Origin: Musa acuminata AAA Group
Lineage: Eukaryota; Streptophyta; Magnoliopsida; Zingiberales; Musaceae
Assembly: GCF_036884655.1 (NCBI RefSeq)
Contig: NC_088356.1
Span: forward strand, 12,789,001 to 12,853,000
DNA length: 64,000 bases
Direction: 5' to 3'
Position 1 is the stretch's first letter; the number at the start of each line of letters is the position of its first letter. The notes under the pieces were generated by a model. It was not told where the DNA came from. It ran no database searches and was given only the letters and a program-made list of their open reading frames with translations. Made by a program: the position numbers and the translations under genes. Below, piece after piece: positions 1 through 13,579 of the stretch.

Positions 1-907
1 ACACAGCTCATGCATCATCACAAAAATCGCACTGTCCCTCTCTCTATCTCTGTTCGGATGACATATAGCGGATATCACCATGTGATCATCTATCTATCTG
101 CTGCTGTGGACTTTCAGAGGCATGCCACGGTCCCACCATCTCCCCTTCTCCTTCTCTGGTGGCTGGCCATGTGAGGATCACATCGTATGCTCGTCCCCAT
201 GTCACTCTGCTGCCCACAATGTTTGAATGCCAACCAACCAGGTGCAGCGCACTCCCCCCCCCCCCCCCCCCCCCCCCCGCCGTTGATGGTCAATCTATCC
301 AACAAGCTTGCTGCAGACTGAAGCTACATCGTTTTGGGGCATTAACTCCGCGCAGTGGGTGGCCATATCGGAAAGGTGAGAGAGTTTGGTCTCAGAAGAT
401 GAAGAAGATTCACATCGCACCGAGAACTCCTCCATCGAACATCCCACCTTTCCAAGATGACGTGCTTGCTTGGCATCATAGCACCCACCACCCCCAAGAA
501 GATCCAAACACACAACAACAAAAAACAAAGAATCATAGCAAAAACGAAGTGACTATCCATGCATGCATCTGGAAAAAGCTATCCACCGGTAATATGAAAA
601 CCAAATCCTGTATGCGCCAACCATCGCCATTTACTTATTTCCTCCAAGAAGCTCCATTAAAAGATCCAAACGTACGCCAACCACCCCATTACATAAAATC
701 AAGCTTCTCGGGCCACCCCAAAGAATCAACGAACACTATATGTGTATTGCTGCTGTGTATACCTCTACTGCACAAACTAAAACGACCCGTGAAGAAGAGC
801 GAAGCCATGCATCGATCCTACACACAACTTGTACGGTGCCTAGTAATAAACAGAGCCGTAAGAAAAAGAATGGAAGCATGCAGTAGTGGCCGATGTCGGC
901 CTCGCGT
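1..907. other. Intergenic, 3' of the XTH gene; no gene seen
   Basis: No convincing gene. The 250-codon open frame on the plus strand at 159-911 has low-complexity composition, resembles no family I know and overlaps the tail of the XTH gene. A run of 25 C residues lies at 254-278. Confidence 0.6.
254..278. repeat. Poly-C homopolymer, 25 bases
   Basis: An uninterrupted run of 25 C residues. Its exact length is liable to sequencing or assembly error. Confidence 0.9.
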
Positions 908-2700
908 TTAGGGTCTCCGGCTTTGGCGCCTGGCCCTCCGGCGGTCCCTCGGGTACTTGGTTTCGCCTGACTCGAAGAACCTGCTTTGCTCCGACGGGAT
1001 GATGTCGCAGTCGGGGAAGGTGACCGGGTACCGGTTGGCGTCGTAGCAGAAGGAGTAGGTCATGTAGCGCTCGCGGAACCGGCGCATGGCGGCGCGCTTT
1101 AAGGGGGTCATTTGGGCGAAGTCGGCCGCGAGGAGATCCTCGTTGGCCTCGGCGCACCGCCGGGCGGAGTCCACCTGCTGGATCGGGTCGACGCGGCATC
1201 CGCGGAGGACGAGGTCGGAGAGCTCCGCGACGAAGGGCGCGTACTTGTAGTTGACCTTGTACCTGCCGTTGGCGGTGGCCCAGGTGGAGCCGTCCCATAT
1301 GGTGGCGTAGATGGACATGGGCTTGGACGGGTAGTCGCCGCCCATGGCGTCGCTGCGGACCACCTCTCTGATAGGGGTGTCGTCGATGTAGAATCTGCAG
1401 AGCACCGTCATGATCACACCGATTAATCCACCGATGCACGAGGACGTAGGTACGCACGTAACAGGATGAAGTAGGATGGCAGGGGGCGTACATGATGTGG
1501 TCGGAGGTCCACAGAATGGAGTAGCGGTGAGCCTCGGCGGTGGGATCGAACGGGAGAAAGTAGCGCTCCTCGCGGCCTCGGCTGGTGCTGCCGTTGCCGT
1601 AGACGTTGGTCTGAATCCTCCAGTCCTTGCCTCTGATGTTGCCCAGGAACTCGAAGTCCAGCTCGTCGTGTGTCTTCTGGAACACATCTCCATTGGAAGT
1701 CTGCACCGAACATTCAGCACCACGAGACACCCGATCAATCATGCTGCAAGCTTCACCATGATCAATACAATACAATACAATACAATACAATACAATACAA
1801 TACAATACAATACAATAAATAGTTCGTTTGGTGCCCTCACGATATTTATCTCCCTCTCGCTCTTTTCTATGAACACATCCATAAAAATAGTGGCATCAAT
1901 CAACATGTCTGCATTCAACAACAGGGTTCGTGGACTCGGACGAAATCATCATTAAAACTCGCATATGATTTGATTCGAAAGACGTCGTCAGTAAAAGGAA
2001 GGAGACAAAAAGAAAACAAAGGAAAACCCCAACTAATTGCGCAGCCTTTGGACTTGGCACAGGGAAGAAAAAGATGCGGCAGCAATCTTTGAACCGTCGG
2101 AGGAGTCGTGCAGGTCGGTGCACAGACCAAATCTGTGCGAGTTGTGACAGCTTAGGTGTCTTTCATGTGCTTGCTACACATATTTTAAATAGCGCATTCA
2201 ATTTCCTCACTACCACTTAATTCACTTCGATGGAGGTTTTTGTGGATCATTTAACTAACGCTCTTTCTAAAACGAAGTGGACTATTAGATTGCATCGACT
2301 CACGTAGAAGGCGACGACGACGCCGGCGGAGTAATCCGAGGGCAGCTTGATGGAGGCGCTGAAGAAGCCATGGTCGTAGAGATCGTTTGATATGAATCCC
2401 GATCCTAAATAACCAATAACAACAACACGCAGGCGTATGACACAATCACAAGGGAAGCGATACGTGAGCTTGAAGAAGGGGGGAAGGTCGAGAGGCACGC
2501 GGATTACCGGAGGAGCGGTCGAGGGTGAGCCGGGCGCCGCGGCCGTCTGGGGAGCGGATGAGGTTCTCATTTCCGAAGAGGTGGGAGAAGCCGTCGTCGA
2601 AGGATAAAGTCGTCAGGTTGAGCGCCGCCGCCGCCGCGGCCGTTATGCATGAGAGCATCAGGAAGACAGTCATCGCCGTGCCGGGAGTTGCCGCCGCCAT
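908..2700 (-). CDS. XTH30: Xyloglucan endotransglucosylase/hydrolase, XTH30-like (GH16)
   Basis: A secreted cell-wall enzyme that cuts xyloglucan and rejoins it to another xyloglucan chain or to water. Four coding exons on the minus strand: 2700-2508, 2404-2304, 1700-1492 and 1394-908. They join in phase to 329 residues with TGA-free frame and a TAA stop. Residues 1-25 look like a signal peptide. The GH16 catalytic segment HDELDFEFLG is at about 109-118, with E111, D113 and E115 as the expected ExDxE residues. An N-glycosylation sequon (NGS) follows at about 134, the usual XTH position. The C-terminal XTH region holds a YSFCYD stretch and ends in an arginine-rich tail. The AFYTSNGDVF stretch, the RRFRERYM stretch and the basic tail point to the XTH27-30 (group III) clade, closest to my memory of Arabidopsis XTH30. 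Whether it is a hydrolase or a transglucosylase cannot be read here. Confidence 0.93.
1763..1817. repeat. (CAATA)11 pentanucleotide microsatellite in XTH intron 2
   Basis: Eleven perfect CAATA units lie in the second XTH intron (1701-2303). The tract opens short reading frames on both strands that are artefacts of the repeat. Confidence 0.95.
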
Positions 2701-2853
2701 TCTTTTCCGCCCCCGTTAAATCCCCCCGCTCCGAGCTCCCTTTTGGATCCCTTTGCTCCTTCCTGCTGATCTCTCTTCCTTTCCGCTTCCACCACTGCCC
2801 TGCTCCTCCTCTTTGGTTTTCGTTGTTGTGTTGGCTCTGTTGGCGTCTTCTTC

Positions 2854-2861
2854 TTATATAA
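2854..2861 (-). promoter_or_regulatory. Probable TATA box of the XTH gene
   Basis: TTATATAAG read on the minus strand, about 155 bases upstream of the XTH start codon and followed by a pyrimidine/purine-biased leader. Position and sequence fit a plant TATA box. No expression evidence. Confidence 0.6.
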
Positions 2862-3802
2862 GACAAAGCGGCAGTGCTCGAGAGGTGTTGAAAAATGCTT
2901 TGAATAAAAGGAGGTAATTAATTAGTCGATGGATCGGTGGATGGAAAGTAGAAGAATAGTCGGGGGAGAGAAGGTGATCTGGAAACCATTGTGTGTTGGC
3001 TTTCCCACACCAGTTTTGGAAGAAAGCCCCATTCTGCCACTGCTGCTCGAGTTGATTCAACGCGCTTCATTCAGAACAACTCCTCCATGCACAGCGCTGA
3101 TATCTAGTGCTTTTGACCCAAAAGAGACAGCCGCGTCTCATAGCATAAGCATTGACTCAAGAACAGAGGATGGATGCTTCGGGTTGGTTAGTAATAAGGT
3201 AGAAGAAGAAGCAGGGGTGCCATGGTCACACAAACCCACACCGAGGAAGCAGACGAGAATGCCAAGCTGTGACTTGCTGGGATTCATATGTATTGTAACC
3301 ACCACCACCACCGCAATAATTAGGCCTCATAATTTTCCTTTCTATATTCCATCCAATCATGTAGCATCGGCAATATAAAAAAGAAGAAGAAGAAGATAAA
3401 ATGGAAAACAAATTATGATGAGCGAGAGACGAGTTTAGTGCGGGAGGGCCTTTGTCAGTGTGGGAGAGACATGGTGAAGACGTGGGTGTGAACCTTGAGG
3501 ATGGATCCAAGACTAGTTTGAGAGCGGATGGATCGGAAAACTCGAGTCACATGCGATCGACAGAATCGCTCGATGTCACCGAAGAACATGTGATTGATTG
3601 CAAGTGTGTCTGCTGCTTCAGTGTTTTTTTTCTTTTTGTAATCTACTTGTCGTCCCACAGGCTTTGACGACTGATCACAAGTGATCTTCCCCTTCTCCCC
3701 CGTCCCCCCCACCTACCGAAACGTTTAGTCGTTCAAATCGTCCGTCGGGATGCTTCTGATGGTGTGACGAACGAACATCAGGACAAAAGCAAAGTGACAT
3801 AC

Positions 3803-3835
3803 GAAGAAGAAGAAGAAGAAGAAGAAGAAGAAGAA
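3803..3835. repeat. (GAA)n microsatellite
   Basis: Uninterrupted GAA trinucleotide run. A second, interrupted GAA tract lies at 4066-4119. Confidence 0.9.
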
Positions 3836-4065
3836 TTAAATGGATAGCGGAAACAAGTTGTTGGGTTCACACCGGATGCCTTTGATGGATGGGGTTGCGC
3901 CAGCTCTCTCACCCGAGTTCACGGGAATCCACCCGCTGCTTGATGGCAGGTGGGTGGGTGATCCACAAGGACATGCTCCCTCCTCATCGGCTGAAGCGAC
4001 GGATGTTGATATCGTTCATGTGCATGCCATAGACAGTCTTGTGACCAATTGGAGATTTGAAAAAG

Positions 4066-4119
4066 AAAAGAAGAAGAAGAAGAAGAAGAAGAAGAAGAAC
4101 AAGAAGAAGAAGAAGAAGA
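4066..4119. repeat. (GAA)n microsatellite, interrupted
   Basis: GAA repeats broken once by AAC near 4100. They produce long poly-Lys and poly-Ser reading frames with no gene meaning. Confidence 0.9.
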
Positions 4120-5598
4120 TAATCCGACAAAGCTGATGACCGGTGGAGTTGACCCGAGTGAGATGCCATCCACGCGTATCTCAGCAGCGACTGGCTTCTT
4201 CTGCCCACATGGACATTCATTCCCCACCAGCCAGAGTGGATGATGGATGGAAGAAAGTCTTTTAAAGAGTTTGGTATATAGCTCACCCCCACCACATGCA
4301 GCCGCTGTCCCTCTCCACATGCGACGGCTGGCCGGAGGAGACGACTCCAACCCCAGCCAGCAGCTTTCCAAGCAAAATGCCGGCGGGAAGGGAGCGTAAA
4401 CGCTGCATCGCGTTTGTTTGTTTGCCTGTTGTTGTGGGCTCACGGGAATCTCTCGAATGCTGTCTGTCTTCGAAAACAATATTTACTTTTTTTTTTCTTT
4501 TTGTACAGTCAAATAAGAGATTTGAATGAATATCTTAAAATGATTTTAGATCAAATCATAAGATCTTTTTGAATTTTTTTAAAAAAAAATTATATTAGCA
4601 ATCTCTAAATGTTGAAATGGCTAGTAAATAAAAAAATTTCAATATAAAGATACGATTTGAAATATATATATCAAATATCAAAAATTCCAAACGCACTCAA
4701 AGACCACTGTGACTTTTGACTAAAAGAAAGGTTTAGGGTGGTTGGCGGAGTGACCTAACCCACGATAATGCTTTCCCGTTTTCTAAGGTACACCATATAA
4801 TACACATTTGTCATAGCTGATTGGGGTTCAACTTCGGACCAAAGTTGGTTGGTTGCGGGTCAGCATTCCATCATCTTGGATGAGTCTAATTATCAGGGTG
4901 GTCTGGCCCCCACACACAAGCGTACTTGGGGTCCACCTTGAACAAGTGTCATTCATTCTTAATCAAATCATAACAAAAGACGACCAAAGGATGATAGATA
5001 GATACGTATTATGTATGTCCGGCCTCTCACACACTATGGTTCAAATTAAGCACAAGCACACTGGAAAACCATGTCGATGAAAACTGAACCAAGTACGACT
5101 CTCCACACGTTCCTTCACGGTGCCACAAAGCATCTCCCAAGTATGATACTTCACACATTCCCTCGGGGTGCCAGAAACCATGTAAATGAAATACTCGTTT
5201 TATCTTTGGCACTTTACAGCAGAAAAGATATATGTATCATCGATTAACAACAACAACAACAACAATAACAAAGCCAGATGACCAGAAATACTTCGGCATC
5301 ATCGTTACATCACTAATACTCTTCCTTCCTTTGTAAGTTCAATATCATCATTATGTCATCATAAGACCGACCATCCTCATCTGCTCGAGTCCACTATGAT
5401 CAGAACTTATACGAGAGCATGATGACGAGTGGAGAAAGTATATCGGGAATGCCAGAGTCATCATTTTCACCTTTTCCAGTAAGAGTAGCTCTATCGACCA
5501 AAGCTCTCTCACAATTGCACTCAAATATAACAGGTTGGCATGACCCACAACATTCGGCGGCGGCGATCGCTCAAAATGATGACCAGTTCAAAGTACAT

Positions 5599-8500
5599 TC
5601 AACTTGACAGAAAGTGGAACTTCGATTCCACATAGCCCTCGGCTTCCCACAGAAAGGTCCCAAATGCAACTGCCTCCAAGACTAACATTGTCAGGCCAGA
5701 GAAAGTTATTCCCACAACTTCATCATTTGGAGTTTCCAGAGACCCATCATCTGCTATCCTTATGTCTGGCCTCCCAAACAGGGCCTGCGTCTGCTTCTCA
5801 ATCAATGAAATAGATTCCTTAGACCTTATGGTTGCATATCTCTGCAATGTCTCCGCATCCAAGTACATGACATAGGACCTCAATCTATAAGGCTTTGTCT
5901 CATCACCATCAAAGTCATCATCATCTGATGAAATCTGCACCATAGACTCCAAGTCCCATAGTGGGTTAGGCTTCAATTCGTCAAATATTCTCTGACCCCT
6001 GGGCTTCGTCGGAAGGGTCTTCATAGTCCTTTCAAGTTGGTATCTTTCATCTACTCTTTTGAGGAAATATCCGTACATGATAGAGGCTGCATAAAGCTTC
6101 CCGAGTTTAAGTTTGCTAATTTGGGCGACAGTATTCAGTGGGCCACCCACTCTTTCTCCGAGAATAAGGGTTAAATGGCTCTGTATCATCTCCAGAGCAT
6201 CAGGAGAGTGCATGCTTTCCAATTTATGTTCTTGATTGGGCCATGAGTCCACCCGATATGTAGGATCCGTGGATGCAGTTACCGTGGGGATCATATCGAT
6301 TTCCTTCTCCATGAATTTTTGTACAATCAAGCAGTAGATAATCTCCTCTAAAGCCTTATGCCTCTCTTTTTCTTTGACTTCTGCAATTCTCCTGGATGTT
6401 ATCATGAGCTAGCTCAGTTTTAAGATATACTGAAACAAAATACATGCAACAAAAGAAGAATCTGTAAAAATAATGTTTCTTTTAACAGATTAACAAAAAC
6501 TCTTGCTAGAAAGTCGATCGTTTATCCATAAAGCCCAATCGAAATCTTCCTGTCATGTAGCTAATCCTGCATACTTCAATCTGTTTGGTTTTGTCCTTGT
6601 TGTCATTTTTCTTTCATCCCCCTTCTTTTGTTCATTGTTCATGGTTTTCGTGTTGGTGATAGGCCACTAACAAGTAGCATTACAAAGTTCATAGTTTCTT
6701 CTGAGATTTGCATTGAGATATATCACTTGAAAACCATGGACGTCAAAAAATATGCAAATGAATAGATAAGCAGAAGCTCAAACTCGTGTAGGAACCAAGA
6801 GGAGCAGCATCAACTTTCAACATGGAATTTTTAGAAATACTAAATGACACCTCTGAAACTTAAACACAGAGGAGCATGACAACTGACTGAAGATCTAAGG
6901 AAATCCTGTTTAAACTTGCTGCATGGTTGCATTCAGAAAAGGAAATCTAGAATGATCTTGTAACTTACAAGCAATCAAGGTTTTGCTGCTTATGTAGCTA
7001 ATCAGTACCACTGTTCTACATTCCATTTTCAAACAATATGCCATAAAATGCTTTTTCATTGAATTACCAAAAGAAAATTGAAAGACTTATGAGACTGCAA
7101 CACACACGGGATTAATAATAAACATATTTACTAAGTACCTATCATATTTGTAGATTATATGTATGTGGTTGGTTTGTAAGGGTTCTTCCAGAGGGTTTTC
7201 CGCAGCTTTATGTGCTTATCGAAACACATCAGGGCAAAACTAGAGGCATCAGCTAAAGATAATTGTAAGGTCGAAGGTAAACAGGATATTGGCACAAACC
7301 TGTTTGAGTCCATTTGTCTTCCAACGTACACTCAAATGAGTGATTAACTAGGTATGAGGCTAAATTTATGAAAATAATTGCTTTGACAACCACAACTGGC
7401 AATGAATCTATATGGATGTACAAATCTACATATATTCATGGATAATCATATTATTCATCCAAAACAAATTGTTCCAAAGAGATCATTAGAATATAAACAT
7501 CCAAGGAGATATGAAACAATTCTTCATAAAAATATAAGTCAAAAAGTAGATATTGCAGTGAGATTTTTATGAATGTATACATTGCGTAGATAATATAAGA
7601 CAAAATGATCTGTTAAGAATATATAATCTATAGTTTAGGAAAAATTTTAAAAAGAGACATCCTGCGTAGTTAAGGCAGGAAAAACAAACTGACACAAAAG
7701 AGATATTATAAGTAGATAATTAAAGACACTTATTATAAGTAAATTATAATTAAAATAATACCAGGATATTTGGATATCTAGATCCAGATCAGGATATAGA
7801 CACATCTTGTGTATTCATTTCTATCCAGCTTTTTCTGTTTCTGCAGTTTCATAAGGATTTATTTGTTTGTACAAGTGCATTCAGACATGTCAGGAATCCA
7901 AAACCCTCACCTGACCACATTTTCAGTTTTCCATTTCTTATTTATTTTTCTTCTCAGGTAACTTGCATATTAATCCAGATGAACAGGGACTGCACATGTA
8001 AGAAGTGTTCTATATTCTATTGCCAAAATAATGGACATCCAAGTGCCATGGACAAAGCATCTGATATCTTATTTCAAAAAAAGCTTCTAAGTTTTGAATT
8101 GAAAAACTTTATTACAAATTATAAGTGTTTGGTAGTTGATGTGTGGATTGCATTATAATGAACCAGAAATTCTAAGAATTGATAATATTTTTTTCCATTT
8201 TTTCTCATCAAAAATATTTTGTGAGATATAACATCATAGGACACAATAGGATAAATTACACATGAAATGGACTCTAAGAGGGAATAGCAAAGCGAAATAA
8301 CATCATAGCTGCTGAAGCACACATCGACTGATCTTTTGATGCACAAAAACGAGAATGCCTCATGACTACTTATCTACGAATACTTCTAGTAGAGGTCTAA
8401 ACATGAAAAACAAGCAACAGAAGTTAATCCTAGAAATTTGAAACTTGAGCAGATAAATATATAACTCCTTTGTAAACCTGTAAAGGGGGAGGTCTTGAGA

Positions 8501-11290
8501 AGCTACTGGAGTTTTTGCATTCTCAGCATCAATGTCAGAGTGAAGCCTCTCAAGCTGCTGATCTATCGCAGCTGGGAGCAGATGAGGGTGGGTTTGCATT
8601 ATTTGTGACAGAAGCTGACCAGTTGGAGATTCAAATTGAAGTGGGGCAATCGGTGTTTGGCCATCACTAGAATTTCCCAGTGCTCTCACTTGTAAGATTC
8701 TTGTTCGGTGATTTTCTAATCGGATACCAATCTTGGGCCAACCAATAGAACTCTGGAAAACGTAACAACACAGTACAGTAATAAGAACATCAATGCTTTC
8801 ACTCAAATAATCAACACTAAATGTTTCTGAAAAAAAAAAGATATAATAACTGGGATAAATTTATGAAGCCCAAACCTTTCATTTATAAAATCAGAGAGGC
8901 ATGTAAAGGACGATGGTTAAAAAAAGGAAGATGTTACAAAGCCAAATCCCTGCAGGATAGGCCCTCCATGCAAAATGTTCCATCCATCATCAGTATCAGA
9001 GAACCTAAAAACAGATTCCCTGTGCTTCTGCCACTAAAATGCATCACAACAAAAATTCCCATAGTCTTTTTCCTGTCTATGTTCGTAAAATGATGTAGCC
9101 TAACTTATAAAGATACCATATCATTTTTAAGTCTCAGTGAAATTAAAGTTCAAACAATGTTGTTCACAGACTCACTTTTACTATACAATCTATGATGCAC
9201 CAAGGAAAAGCATCAAGAATTAAAATTTGACTTTGCAACAGAAATTTAAAGCTATTCTCTTTGGCACATTGGAAAATGATACTTCCATCATATGGGCTTC
9301 TATTGCTGATCCCTGAGACACTTGGGCCAATTTACCCTTTCCACTTTGTATACGTACAAAATTCAAAGTCAAATGACTAGATTGCTTAATATGTACATCT
9401 TTTTCAAATAATTACTGGAAATATGAAAATCTTCAAAGTAATGGTAGGCTTCATTGAACTCTAAAAGTTGTTGACGTTGTTCCTCACTCGTTTAAACAGA
9501 GCCAAGTAAACTTGTCTAGAATAGCAACACTAGCAATACAGTGTCATCTAGACCTTTCTGTACCAGAGAAAGTACCAGGATTATTATCCAAGGCTTATAA
9601 ATTGCAACTAGCAAACGAGTTGCTATATACGCTCTTCCTGTTCAATAAAGCTGCAGTGATCAGACAATTCGTATTGCTATGCTTTTACCATTGGGATTTT
9701 TCAAGAATATGAATATAGAACAACTGGGAGAAAAAAGGACAATAAAAATTTTGTGACGCTTCCACACAGGAATATAATATATTGAGGTTAAGTATAAAAT
9801 GCTAAATCTAAATTTCAATTCAAATATTAGATAAACCTAAGAAATATAAAACACATAAGAAAAGCTTATGGATTGGAAGTTAATACAATAATTGAGCAAA
9901 AATATAGTGCAAAGCACACCATTCTCTGCATGTTATGGAATTATGGAGGATTAGCATCTTCTGATAAGAATTTCAGCTCACAGATCAGCAACCCTTATAG
10001 GTATATTAGATAATTCCAACATTGTTTGGAAATTCTGTGTCATATCATATATTATAAGGGCCTTGTCAAGCACTGACTTCCTTTCATATAAAAAGGACGA
10101 TAGGTTGCAAGGAAAATAAAAGGAGACATTCCAGTAGATGATGACACGATGGTCACGTTACAATGCACCAGTGACCTTCCAGTCCTAGCAATTTTGGGAT
10201 GCAAAAAAGGAGTAATGGAACATAGGGATGACCTCATTCATCATGCTCAATCTTTCTTCTGTCACAATTTTTGCAAGCCTCATTCTTATATGTTTGTGAA
10301 TCATTTAGACAACTTATCAAGGGTTGGGCAACCAAACATATTGAATTTCAAAACAAAAAAATTTCAATAACGCTCGTGAGTTCCTGAAATTTTGATTGGT
10401 CACCATCTAAATGTTCCATAGATCTAACCAACCAGCCTTCAAGCTCGATTTGCAGAGGCCCCTCTTCGAGTAGAACTTCTTGACAACAAATTTAAGTCCA
10501 ACCCTTGTGGAGTTTAAATCATATTTAAACATTAACAGACCTAAGAACCTGCGCTTAAAGTAAGGTTTGCATCACTGTCGTCCATAGATAGTACATAAAA
10601 CAGAGAGAACTGTGTTATACCACATATCAGATTAAACGAAGCCACGTAGCAATCAGCATGTTTAAAATTCTTGGTCGGAATCAGAGTCGTCCGTCGACAC
10701 CAATTCTTTCTCGCAACAAATACTTAAAGAAATGTGAAACACCATCTAAATCACTCGAACGATTACACCTCGCGCTTACTTACATCAAGGGTATATAATT
10801 TTCAAGAAATTTACCAGAAAAAAAAACAAACAAACAAACAACATATATAAGATTGTTGATTTTTCGAGGGTTCATCGATCACCAGAACGTTCTTACACGG
10901 AATGGGCAACCAAACCAACCGAAAAACATAGCCGGTGAACACTTGAGCCAAAATCGACCCCGGAAGAAGCCAAGATTCAGCTCCGAGTTGCTTCCACTGA
11001 GCTAAATGCGTAAATAATTGGAGACGGCGGACTCGATACGAGTTCGTCCAACAATAATCGAGATACTCATCCTAGTTCTCGATAAACCAGGGGGGAAGTC
11101 GAGAAGGTCAAAAAAGAAAAGGAAGGGCATGGAGATGGGTGCGGTTTACCTTGGCGGAGAAGGAGGGCCTCAAGTCGGGGTGGCAGAAAGAGGAGGCGAG
11201 GTGTCTGAAGTCCGCCGCTGGCGCCCTGAATCCGGCGGCGGCCGGCTGGAGAAGCACCGCACTGTCCGCTGCGACGCCCCAACTCCGCAT
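5599..11290 (-). CDS. Chloroplast DUF760 protein (UV-B-induced protein At3g17800-like)
   Basis: Three coding exons on the minus strand: 11290-11150, 8752-8478 and 6391-5599. They join in phase to 402 residues, close to the roughly 420 I recall for At3g17800. Exon 1 (47 residues) is rich in Ala, Arg and Ser and poor in acidic residues, like a chloroplast transit peptide. Residues from about 88 carry the family hallmarks: the SPTGQLLSQ and THPHLLPAAI stretches, LYRRIAEVKEKER across the exon 2/3 junction, then the QISKLKLGKLYAAS, MYGYFLKRVDERYQLE and RLRSYVMYLDAETLQRYA stretches. Biochemical function is unknown in the literature I know; Arabidopsis relatives are plastid-targeted and UV-B-responsive. 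Intron 1 (8753-11149) and intron 2 (6392-8477) are long, AT-rich and show no other gene. The 5' end is GC-rich, unlike the introns. Confidence 0.9.
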
Positions 11291-13579
11291 TCTTTTCCTC
11301 CGATTATTTTTCGCTCACGTTTCGCCGATTTGGGGGTTAGAAATGCCCGAGGAATATATATATGTATATATATATATATACATATATACATATATATATT
11401 AGATCGAAATAGAGATCAGCACGATAAAAAAGTTGTTTCTGAAATGTTTTCCCTTGGAGTATGTTTTTTCCAAAAGAAAATAATCGATCAAATAAGTGGC
11501 ATCTCTTCCATTTGGGTTTGGACGGAATAATAATGATTAATTTTATGTAAATAGTCGTACAAATGACGAATATTTAAATACTCCATGTGAAGCATGAATA
11601 CTAACATCATCTCGACATCTTAATCAGATTAACGCTTTATCTGTGATGCATAGTCTGTTCTTCGTTTCCCAGTAGCCACGAATGGTTGCGTCAAATTATA
11701 TGCCTTGTCATAGCATAGTCAACATGACTACACTCTCCTCGGGTGCGTGCCTAAAACCACAAATTCCGAGGGACTCGAAGACTTCTTATCAACACATCTC
11801 TGTCCCTTGAGATGTATATAGAACCATCAACCTTCCGGATTCATAGGTCACCCTCAAACCCCCTTTCTCCGCGGCCTCCTGTTGATCTCTCGACAAGTGG
11901 TATCACGAGCCTGCAGGCCTTTGAACCTGAGGTTACTCGACTGACGTGACTAAATGGCTTCTATCAAAAAGACCCTGGCATGCTTTCGTGCCCTCTTACA
12001 AGAGAAGAGGGGAGGGGAGAGTCACACCGGAAGAGAGAGAGAGAGAGAGGGGAGAGCATTGACACTAAAAATGACAGGCAACTCGATTGCTCCATGATCG
12101 GCAGTGCACGAGACCGCGAGGCGTAGGTACACCGGACGAGATAGCTGCGGCTTCGCATCCTACGACGGCCATCCGACCACCTCCCTTCTCCTCGTGCACA
12201 AATAAATACACACTTATATCTTCTGCTGCTCTTTTTTACCTTTTTGTTTCCACACGTAAACATGATCCCCTGTGATCAATCGTAAGTAGATTGGGGTGAA
12301 ATGCTGGTCAACCTATCACCACTCGCAGCGTGCACCGAATCATTTGATGCCTGAAGTTTCATTTATATTCATCTCCGACAATGTGTGTTCATCTTTTCCT
12401 GCCGCCACCACAATCTCCGGAGAGGAGCATCGCCTCTGACTCCGTAAGTTGAAGCCTCCATGGCACATGGACGGATGCAGCTTTCCATGCGTGGCGTTTC
12501 CAAGAACACGCCCATCCCAGCGCTGCTCGCTTCCAGATAACACAGCCCCATGTCTATTTATCAAAGTACCATGCATCCTAAGCTCTCCTTGCTCGGTCGG
12601 CTAGATCAGTCAGGAGCAGCAGAAAGCAGAGCTTCCTCATGGTCACATTTGATTGCAAAGAAAAGCAAGTCCCACCCACTTTACAAGTACACCAGCAAAA
12701 CAAAAAAGCAATCCGCAGTAGCGTACCAACAGTCGGCATTGTTCTACATTAACCTAATACCACATCTTCAGTAGTTTATCCACTGCCTACAAGAATTAGC
12801 AGAGTACGGATGTAAGAGAACCATCATACTTACTTCAAACTTAACCTCGCCATGTCAAGACTCGTGTGGCAAGTTGTGAGACCAGCATTTTGGGGGCTCT
12901 CGTCTAGCCATGGGGGGTAACTGCAAATTAAGGGCAAAAAGGTAAGGCACTTTTTATGTTTTATGCAAGTCACTGCCAACTAGCAACTCATGCTTCACTT
13001 GTCACTTCAACTGAACTCTAGCAAATACAAGTCTTTGTGCAGGCAACAAAGTCGATCAAAGAAAGAACAGTGATGACATAATTAGAATCGAAATGAACAA
13101 AAGAATTAACTGAACCCAACATAGTTAAGTTTTGTTCGGTCACAGAAGCATAGCGGCAATCAAAAACCGAAATACGTAAAGTATGTGGCAAAAACAAAAC
13201 AAAAGGTATTCATGAGCACAGCATTTGATGTCAAGCATTGTTTCGACTTGCATGAGAGAATTCATCAGTATTTTCTACAAAAACAAGAAGCAACAAACTA
13301 AGAACCAACCTGTGGATGCAGGTAGAAAGATGCTGACAACCATGGTTGCTATTCAAGTTTTAACAGAACTCTCTGAGCTAGCCAAAGACCCAAGTTACGA
13401 ACTGGGACGAAATGGTGTACATAGCAAACAAGACGGCAAGTAAAAACTTCAAACCTAAATTCGTTCAATATTTGCATTACAGAATTCAATATTTTCTATT
13501 TGCAGCTTCCCTATAAACTAAAATCTCCATTCTGCCTCGAGCACATATCTGGTAGCATTTGCAGCATTTTAACAAAAGA
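11291..13579. other. Intergenic between DUF760 and SRO genes
   Basis: No gene recognised. The proximal part is the DUF760 promoter side, with an alternating TATA tract at 11355-11400. A GA-rich tract lies near 12033-12055. The remainder is the 3' flank of the SRO gene. Open frames are short and have no family resemblance. Confidence 0.55.

Larger units (their letters stand above)
2862..5598. other. Intergenic between XTH and DUF760 genes
   Basis: No gene recognised. It contains two GAA-rich tracts (3803-3835 and 4066-4119) and an AT-rich stretch at 4530-4690. At 5245-5275 there is an (AAC)n tail followed by AATAACAAAGCC, which resembles the reversed 3' tail of plant RTE-type LINEs. Open frames here follow the simple repeats. 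Confidence 0.6.

Noticed and set aside
159..911. 250-codon open frame on the plus strand downstream of XTH
   Set aside because: Low-complexity composition with a proline run from poly-C, no domain, and overlap with the XTH tail.
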